Positions 57,725 through 64,000 of a stretch of DNA of 64,000 nt are shown piece after piece (positions within the stretch are counted from its first letter, which is position 1; the number at the start of each line of letters is the position of its first letter). The notes under the pieces are model-generated. The model worked only from the letters and a program-made list of their open reading frames with translations. It did no database searches and had not been told where the DNA came from. The position numbers were made by a program, and so were the translations under genes. Origin of the DNA: Isoetes taiwanensis (lineage: Eukaryota; Streptophyta; Lycopodiopsida; Isoetales; Isoetaceae); assembly GCA_021234155.1 (NCBI GenBank), contig JAJEKV010000020.1, forward strand, positions 20,940,018 to 21,004,017. The letters are read 5' to 3'.

Positions 57725-59450
57725 TAAAGTGGAGGCTTTTGCCCTTGGGACGACCTGTACTGCTGTTTTGTGGACTTTGCAAAAGCTTTCGACACGGTAC
57801 CCCGAGAAAAGTTGTGGGCGAGATTGCACCATCTGGGGCTCCCTGTGGATCTGCAGAACGCAGTTGATTAGATGCATTGACGAGAGTCGCGACAGCCGCG
57901 ATGCAACCGGAAGGAAGGGCGATCATTTGCCAACAGCATTGGAGTTAGGCAAGGTTGTCCTCTCTCATCCACACTCTTTGGACTTTACATTGACCAGTTG
58001 GAAGCCTGGCTTGCTGCCAATGGGGGGCTATACGACTCTTGCACCAGGTCATCCGGCAGCTCATCTATGCGGATGATGTGGACCTCTTGGCCCATACACT
58101 AGAGGGCATGCAGGCACACCTAGATGCTCTGGACACATTTTGCCAGGCGATGGACATGCATGTCAACCTGGCCAAGACTAAGGTGGTCCTCATATCCTCC
58201 TCATGTCATCCAGCACCTCCGGCGCTCACTTATCAGGGGCAGATTACAAGTACCTGGGGGTGGAATTTCCGTCCTCAATGTATTGGGATGCATCCATTCG
58301 CCTTCGGGTGACCGTAGGTTGGAAGGCGCTGTACGCAATGCAAAACAATAGTCACAGGGTAGAGTTGTATGACTGGGGACACCAGTCACATTTGTTCCGG
58401 GCACTGGTGGAGCCAGTTCTTCTGTATGGGGTCGAGGTGTGGGGCCCAGTGGTGTCTTTGGCGATTTGGAACGACTTGGAGCAGGTCCATAAGGCATTTT
58501 TGGCGCGAGCACTTGGGGTCAAGCCCCAGTTCCATATTAGATCTTGTTGCAGGAGACAGGATTCATGCCCCTGCAGTATGCGGCCCTCGATAGACACGTT
58601 GTTTATTTCCAGAAGGTGGCCAGCATGGGCGACACTCGGCTCCCGCACTTGGCTTACGCTGTGGCGATGAGCCTGCAACGACTCGGGGCTTGTTGGAAGG
58701 ACAAGAGAGCCCAGTGGCTGGCGCGCTGGAATGTAGAGGCACATAGGTACGTCCAGGTGCACACAGACGCCGGCCGGGATAGGCTGAGGGGGTACTTGGA
58801 CTCTTGTTTCCTGGGGAAGCTCTGGGACCACAATGCTCTGGAACAGGTAAAGATGGCACACTACAAACAAACAACACATAAACCCCACCCTGGTTCGAGG
58901 CCCACAGCTCTACCTGCGTTCTCAGTTGCCCATGAAGAAGCGCAGGATCATCGCGTCCATTCGAACAGAGGCTCACCATCTTCGGCTTGAGACGGGTCGG
59001 TGGATTGGAGAGCCGCGTCAGGACAGGCTTTGTCAGTGTTGCCCGCTGGGGGTTGTTGAGGATGAAAGCCATGCCTTCCAGAGCTGTCCAGTCTATAGTC
59101 AGATCTGGGCTCGCTACGCCCTCTTGGTGCGACCTGGTCTGCCACTGCACGAGCTACTCAGTACGCCATTAGTTCGATCCCTTGGCTCCTACCTCCAGGA
59201 GGTTTTGGATCTCCGGACTCACCTCTGTCCCCGCGCGCCTACCTGAGGCGCCGGGAATTCATGTGTATATGTATATTTGTACAGCTGCCAGCAGGCTTGT
59301 TGCTGCACGATTTTTCCCTCGTAAAGGGGTTTTTTTAGTCTGGGTAGCAACGGGCTTGCTGCACCCGTGTAATTTGGGTCCCATAGGCCGATTGGCCTCC
59401 GCGGACGATAAAAGAACCTTCCTTCCTTCCTTCCTTGATCTTATATGAGC
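57725..59450 (+). mobile_element. 5'-truncated LINE with RT and zinc-finger regions
   Basis: RT motifs in broken frames: AKAFDTVPREKLWARLHHLG, GVRQGCPLSSTLFGLYIDQL and the catalytic LIYADDVDLLAHTLEG (about 58060-58110), then thumb-like YLGVEFPSS and LVEPVLLYGVEVWG. A C-terminal CxxC...H...C finger follows (LCQCCPLGVVEDESHAFQSC, about 59028). The 3' tail at 59330-59436 ends in (CTTCC)n and matches 11936-12045. The endonuclease is missing. Several shifts and stops make it inactive. The clade is uncertain; the microsatellite tail fits lineages that do not end in poly(A). Confidence 0.85.
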
Positions 59451-61930
59451 TATGGAGTTCTTGCACGCCAAATCTAGATAGAATATGCTAAAAGCATTAA
59501 TACATAACCACAGAGAGGACATCAATCTTCCAAATCTAGATGTGAACACATCATCTACAAGCGAATACACAGTTTGAGCTTATAGCTGCACCAACTAAGC
59601 AAAACATTTAGTTTTAGTAAAGAAAATTTGGAATAGGGGACAACTAAGGTTGAAGTAGTTTTTCAAATGTCCTACATTTGAGGCCATAGTAGCACACTAC
59701 AGCAAGCAAGATCAAAGGTAGTAGATCATCTGATCTAGATGTGCCATTCAAGTTCTTTTATGTAGTCAAATCATTTTTTGTCGAAAAAGGGAAAAAAAAA
59801 TTCTTCTCTTTTAGCTTAACCCTTGAATATTCCTTTGCCTTCTTACAATACATGTTGATCCTAGGTAAGAAGATATTTTTAGTGTTAAAAATTTGAGGTT
59901 TTACTTCAAACTTCATTGTCAATTCATGTAATGTTAACCTACAATAAATAGTCCCTCCACAAATTGTCAAATTTTGGACATTTATGGTTCAACTCCACAA
60001 GTTTAGAAGTAAAGAAATTTTCGTGGTCTTGAAGCAATTTTCTTTTGATTTTTGGAGGATCGGAGTTTTTCTCAAGCATCCAAATTGCCAAAATCTTAAA
60101 AATTGTGCTTAAAAAAATCCGAAAATATTTTTGATCAACCCTAAAAAATCAAATTTAAGCCAATATCTACATCTAAGCTATCCCTAATTTCTAATTCTAG
60201 GCATAACACATCTAGGCTGCCATTATTAGACATGTGCATGTGCATATGCATATTAGCCATGATTGCTCCCCAGTAGATTTTTCACTATGGCAATTATGTT
60301 CAGACATTTATAGAAGAGGTTTAACATGTACATGAAAAGTTTAGAGGAGAATAAAAATGGTAATTGCTTGTTGATGTTGCCAAAAGGTTTCCATGAATGG
60401 TCCCCAAGCGTTATCAATGTCGATGGACTATAAGTGGACCAAGAAGATATCACGACATACACGTATATCATTGGTAGGCTAATTTAGAATGCGTCCACAA
60501 ATCCACTTAAATATAACATATATTGGAGTTTTAAATGTAAGCAGGTTGTCTCCATTATTAGCATAAAAGATATACCCTCTACATGTGCAACATGACTAGA
60601 ACAACAATTGACTTAAAACCATGACCCATTGGTGGTGGCACCATGCTGTGGATGAGTCCTGGGCCCGTAAAATAAGATACCATGAGTGGAGGCCCTTGCT
60701 GACTGGAATTTTTGGCATCCGTTCCAAATTGAAAAAAATACAAGGCAAGTGGGGAAAGGAATGAAGATCTAAGGCCCTTATAACTTTGTACTTATTGTTC
60801 AAATTGGAAGGTCTAGATTCATTGGTGCTTATTGTTAAAGATGGAGACAAAGTTTGTAGAAAAGGAAGAAGATGAAAGTAACAAGATTGATGAGTAGAAA
60901 TTTTCAAAGTGCCAGACTGATCTAAGTGTAAGTCCAAGATCCATTGTGAGATTTGTAGATACTTTGAGGAGAGAAAATCTCTTCCTCTTTTCCATTAATC
61001 TCATTTCTTGTAAAAGAAGCGGAGTCTTAACAGATAGGCAGCTAGTATGCAAAGAGTCATCTACAGACTGAGAGGATCAAAACAAGCTAATAGAGGCCCC
61101 AATTAATAAAAATGGTTGAATATAAAAGACGATTTTTATTTCATCCATCCAACAGACAAAAAAAAAACATCTTCATGTGTCAGAGATTTAGATATTATCA
61201 TGCATTTTTACCTTGCAAATGTGTTAATGATTGCACAAGATATGTTGTATCTGCTATTCTCAAGCAAACAAACACAATGAAGATGGATGTTAAAAGAAAA
61301 GGGGGAAGGGGAAGGGGGGGTGGCAAAAGGCAAGTATGTGTGGGAAAAGTTGGCAAAACATAATAGATAAAGCCCAAGGCCATTTCCTTAACTTTTCTGA
61401 TTTTTTCGACCATAGATTGAAACCAAAATAGGTGGCATAACATGTGGATAACCTAAAATGTGAGAAAAGCTCGAGGTTCAGGCTAGCCAGTTCTGCTAAT
61501 TATCTAGCCATCATTCTTACTGTGCTCCTTTTTGTATTGGGTCTCATATACAATTTGGCCTCTGTGGCTGATAAGGATCAATTCAATTCAATTCTTATTT
61601 GGCAAATGTAGGGTTTGAGATTCAAGGTTACTTAAAGTTACAAATCATGTTCCACATTTAGCTTCATAACCTTCAAACTTATATTGGATACCAAACAATA
61701 ATCTAGTATAAAGAAAATTGTAAGTAGTAATGTGAGATAGCCCTCTTTATTGTGAGGGCATAGTTGCAGTACAAAAATATTAGGTTTTATCAACCCCATA
61801 AGCATTATAACAAGAGAAAATTGAATTGTAAAAACACTGGCGAGATGAAAATGTAATTCTCATAAAGATTGATGGAAGATGCAATAAGAACCCAAAACTT
61901 GCTTACAAAATGGTTGTGACTGGATAGATG
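59451..61930. other. Gene-poor spacer
   Basis: AT-rich. The frame at 60937-60596 (minus) has no recognised domain. 61540-61600 resembles another LINE tail (GGCCTCTGTGGCTGATAAGG, then (AATTC)n). Confidence 0.35.
61545..61600 (+). mobile_element. LINE tail ending in AATTC repeats
   Basis: GGGTCTCATATACAATTTGG, CCTCTGTGGCTGATAAG and (CAATT)n parallel the order of the tails at 11.94 and 59.33 kb. Only the last 50 or so bases are recognisable. Confidence 0.5.
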
Positions 61931-61937
61931 ATGCAAG

Positions 61938-62540
61938 CTACATAATACTACAACTAGCCACGCCACCTATGATAGCCGCTGATAGAAGGCTAGAGCAAAA
62001 GTTAGAAGTAAAGTTGCTAGACCACGATGAGGTGTGATGCTGAGGGGGAGGATGATATGGTATAGGCTGCATGTTGTATTGTGGGTAGTAATATGAAGGA
62101 TAAGGTTGGTGGTGGAAATGGATGGGGTGTAATGACCGGTCAATATCACGAGAAGATAGATCATGATGATGATGAGGCACCATAGTTGGGATTGGGGGCT
62201 GGCTATTTCGAGCATGGCAATTAATACAAAATGTATCATGGAGCAAAATATACTTGCATCTTATACAAAAGGCTCCAGTCTTAAGAACAAAGTAGAGAGT
62301 AACACATTCCCAAAAATCCAGCACCTCATTTTTGTCCCGATCCAGGATGTCAAAATAGGGCATGATCTGCTCTCTCAGGTCTGGCATCAAGGCGCTCCAA
62401 AGCTCAAGCTTGGTTATCCAACCATCGCCATTGCTGTCCAATTGCTTAAACAGATTGATGCCCTGTGTCTGCTCTGTTGCTGGAAGGCCATGGTAGAAGT
62501 AGAATGCCCTTTGGTGAAGGGAGCTTATTTGATCTTCCAT
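61938..62540 (-). CDS. EF-hand protein with His/Pro-rich tail
   Basis: An intact single-exon ORF of 200 residues. Residues 30-70 hold a canonical EF-hand loop (DSNGDGWITKLE), and a second loop follows (DRDKNEVLDFWE). Then comes a cysteine-rich region (FCIRCKYILLHDTFCINC, two CxxC pairs that may bind zinc). The C-terminal half is rich in His, Tyr and Pro (PHHHHD; YPSYYYPQYNMQP) and ends with a short hydrophobic segment (LLSAAIIGGVASC). The EF-hands suggest calcium-dependent signalling. The combination of two EF-hands, paired CxxC and a His/Pro tail is not one I can name. No downstream partner gene is seen. Confidence 0.75.
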   Translation of the reverse strand: MEDQISSLHQRAFYFYHGLPATEQTQGINLFKQLDSNGDGWITKLELWSALMPDLREQIMPYFDILDRDKNEVLDFWECVTLYFVLKTGAFCIRCKYILLHDTFCINCHARNSQPPIPTMVPHHHHDLSSRDIDRSLHPIHFHHQPYPSYYYPQYNMQPIPYHPPPQHHTSSWSSNFTSNFCSSLLSAAIIGGVASCSIM

Positions 62541-63002
62541 AACTTAGGCCGGACTATAATTGCCTTCTTAATTTGTCAAGTAGTAGTCGTCAAATTTGAG
62601 CTATGCTTGCTAGGCCAAAATGTGGTTCTTGTATCCTTCCATCCACATTGCCGATGAAATGGTCAACACATAGTTTCTAATGTCTTTCACGTAGAGAAAA
62701 GTTTATGCTTTGACTTTGTGTTACACGCGTATTGAATAATATATGAGTATAGATATTGTAGTTTTAGACATAAATATTGCAATGTGCAAAAAAATATTCC
62801 ATAGGCATGAACTTATGAGCACGATGCGTAATTTCCTAGTAGCTTTCTTCGTCCCATTGTGGCCTTTAGAACCATGATCTACTTGCACCATCGAGACAAG
62901 GATAAGCATAAGGATTGTATGCATTGGTTAAAATTAAATAAGATCCATGCTTTGGTTAATACAACAAGAAATTTGTCGCGGTGGCCTTGTCGCCACGAAC
63001 AT

Positions 63003-63343
63003 TTCTCTAGTTCCAAACCTATCAGGTTAGACCAACTATTAACATTTGACCCCACAAATTTATGCCACTCTTCTACCATGCCAATAAAAGTAAAAGCATA
63101 GGAATTTTATCATTTTTTTGTAACCTCCTTGAATATGAATTTGTAAGCTAAGCATTTTATGATGTCTCTAGCTTATCTTATTGCGTTATTCTTGATAGGA
63201 TACATTCATGAAATGTTCTCTAGTTCCAAACCTGTCAGGCCAGACCGACTATTAATATCTGATCCCACAAATTTATGCGACTCTTCCGCCATGCCACAAT
63301 AGAAGTAAAAGCATAGAAATTTTATCATTTTTCCGTAACCTAC
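63003..63343 (+). repeat. Diverged direct repeat of about 125 bp
   Basis: TTCTCTAGTTCCAAACCT ... ATTTTATCATTTTT occurs at 63003-63128 and 63216-63343, 213 bp apart, with about 85-90% identity by eye. Non-coding. Confidence 0.7.
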
Positions 63344-63469
63344 CGGTTGAACCCCCCCAAACCCCCCCGCGCTAACCACTGAGGGCGGGCATCATTTGTG
63401 TTTTCTAAGTATTTCTCAATCCTTAATAGCCCTTTAGCTCTCTAATCCCCTTCCATACCATACAACCCC

Positions 63470-64000
63470 ATGGCCACTTTTGTAGCCCCTTGCCCAGACC
63501 CCCATTTGGAGGGAGATATTCCCCAGCCCACCTGGGAGAACCAGGGGGAGGGACCGCCGCGAAAACGGCCCCGATCGGATAACAGAAACAAGGGAGAAAC
63601 CTCTTCCATGAGAAAGGAGGCCCGGGCGAAGGCCCAATCTATGAGATCGACGCGGGAGACGGATGAAGGCTGCTCAAGCCCGACAATGCACCAAACGCAG
63701 GCACAGACGAGGGCCATGAAACAAATGGAGGAACGAATTGAAAGCAACAGAACCCGGCTTGCAGGACTGGCAGAAGGGATACAATCTTCAGCGTCCCACG
63801 TGCTCAAAAGACAGTTGGCAGCGGAGAGGCAACGGATTGCAGAGATGGGGACCCGCATGCAGCAGTTAGAAGACGGGCTTTGCTTGGCACACTTTGAGAG
63901 GCAATAGGATAAGCAGGGCCTTGCTGACCTGCAAGCTCGCGTGGATTCCCTCCTCGCCACCATAGAGACCATGGCACGGGACAAGCAGGGTATTGAGCAG
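63470..64000 (+). pseudogene. Coiled-coil ORF, start of an element running past the window
   Basis: The frame opens at ATG 63470 with a Pro-rich start and a basic patch (PPRKRPRSDNRNKG), then a long coiled coil (MKQMEERIESNRTRLAGLAE; LAAERQRIAEMGTRMQQLED). A TAG at 63905-63907 interrupts, but the same frame stays open as coiled coil (DLQARVDSLLATIETMARDK) to the window end. It resembles the ORF1 or gag-like first protein of a retroelement more than a host gene. It cannot be resolved without the next kilobases. Confidence 0.5.

Overview
This window looks like nuclear DNA from a land plant. It holds spliced plant-type genes (an ATAD1/Msp1-like AAA ATPase, an EF-hand protein), plant P450, PPR, ARID-HMG and ABCD-type gene fragments, a Ty3 chromovirus primed by initiator Met-tRNA, and long gene-poor, retroelement-filled spacers. 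A fern, lycophyte or bryophyte is my guess from the repeat content; the species cannot be read from the sequence.

Layout. 1-5.3 kb: gene debris (P450, ABC transporter D-type, LINE tails). 5.66-7.87 kb: the best intact host gene, a five-exon ATAD1/Msp1-like AAA ATPase. 9.15-10.26 kb: a GC-rich inverted-repeat element. 10.3-11.8 kb: a PPR pseudogene, repeated in inverted orientation at 32.6-34.4 kb. 15.96-17.45 kb: remains of a DUF7869-like gene. 37.7-41.5 kb: fragments of two host genes, the second an ARID-HMG gene whose downstream intron took a Ty3 element (42.4-54.9 kb, minus strand). 57.7-59.45 kb: a 5'-truncated LINE. 61.9-62.5 kb: an EF-hand gene. 63.4 kb to the end: the start of another coiled-coil ORF.

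The unusual part is 21.21-31.97 kb. This 10.8-kb block lies between perfect 32-bp inverted repeats. It has its own gene set: a long-tailed, divergent histone H3 that starts MARTKQTAR, an acidic partner protein of unknown family, three small coiled-coil paralogues (one with a strongly acidic tail), and two outward or convergent minus-strand genes. Between genes lie nine dyad modules. Each has inverted arms of about 16 bp around a spacer of about 35 bp whose sequence is not conserved. Eight are exactly 67 bp and one is 66 bp, and most sit 66-150 bp past a stop codon.

The same two-gene cassette (H3 variant, then partner, same order and strand) occurs again at 49.93-52.71 kb, inside the leader of the Ty3 element. 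Two further dyads lie between those two genes there. Their arm sequence is different but their length is again exactly 67 bp. I infer a mobile or virus-like chromatin cassette: an H3 variant, an acidic partner that may be its chaperone, and 67-bp dyad sites. Both copies are damaged (in-frame stops, frameshifts), so they look like fossils here, unless the stops are read through or spliced out. No capsid, polymerase, integrase or transposase gene was found in the 10.8-kb block, so its origin (virus, DNA transposon or host cluster) stays open.
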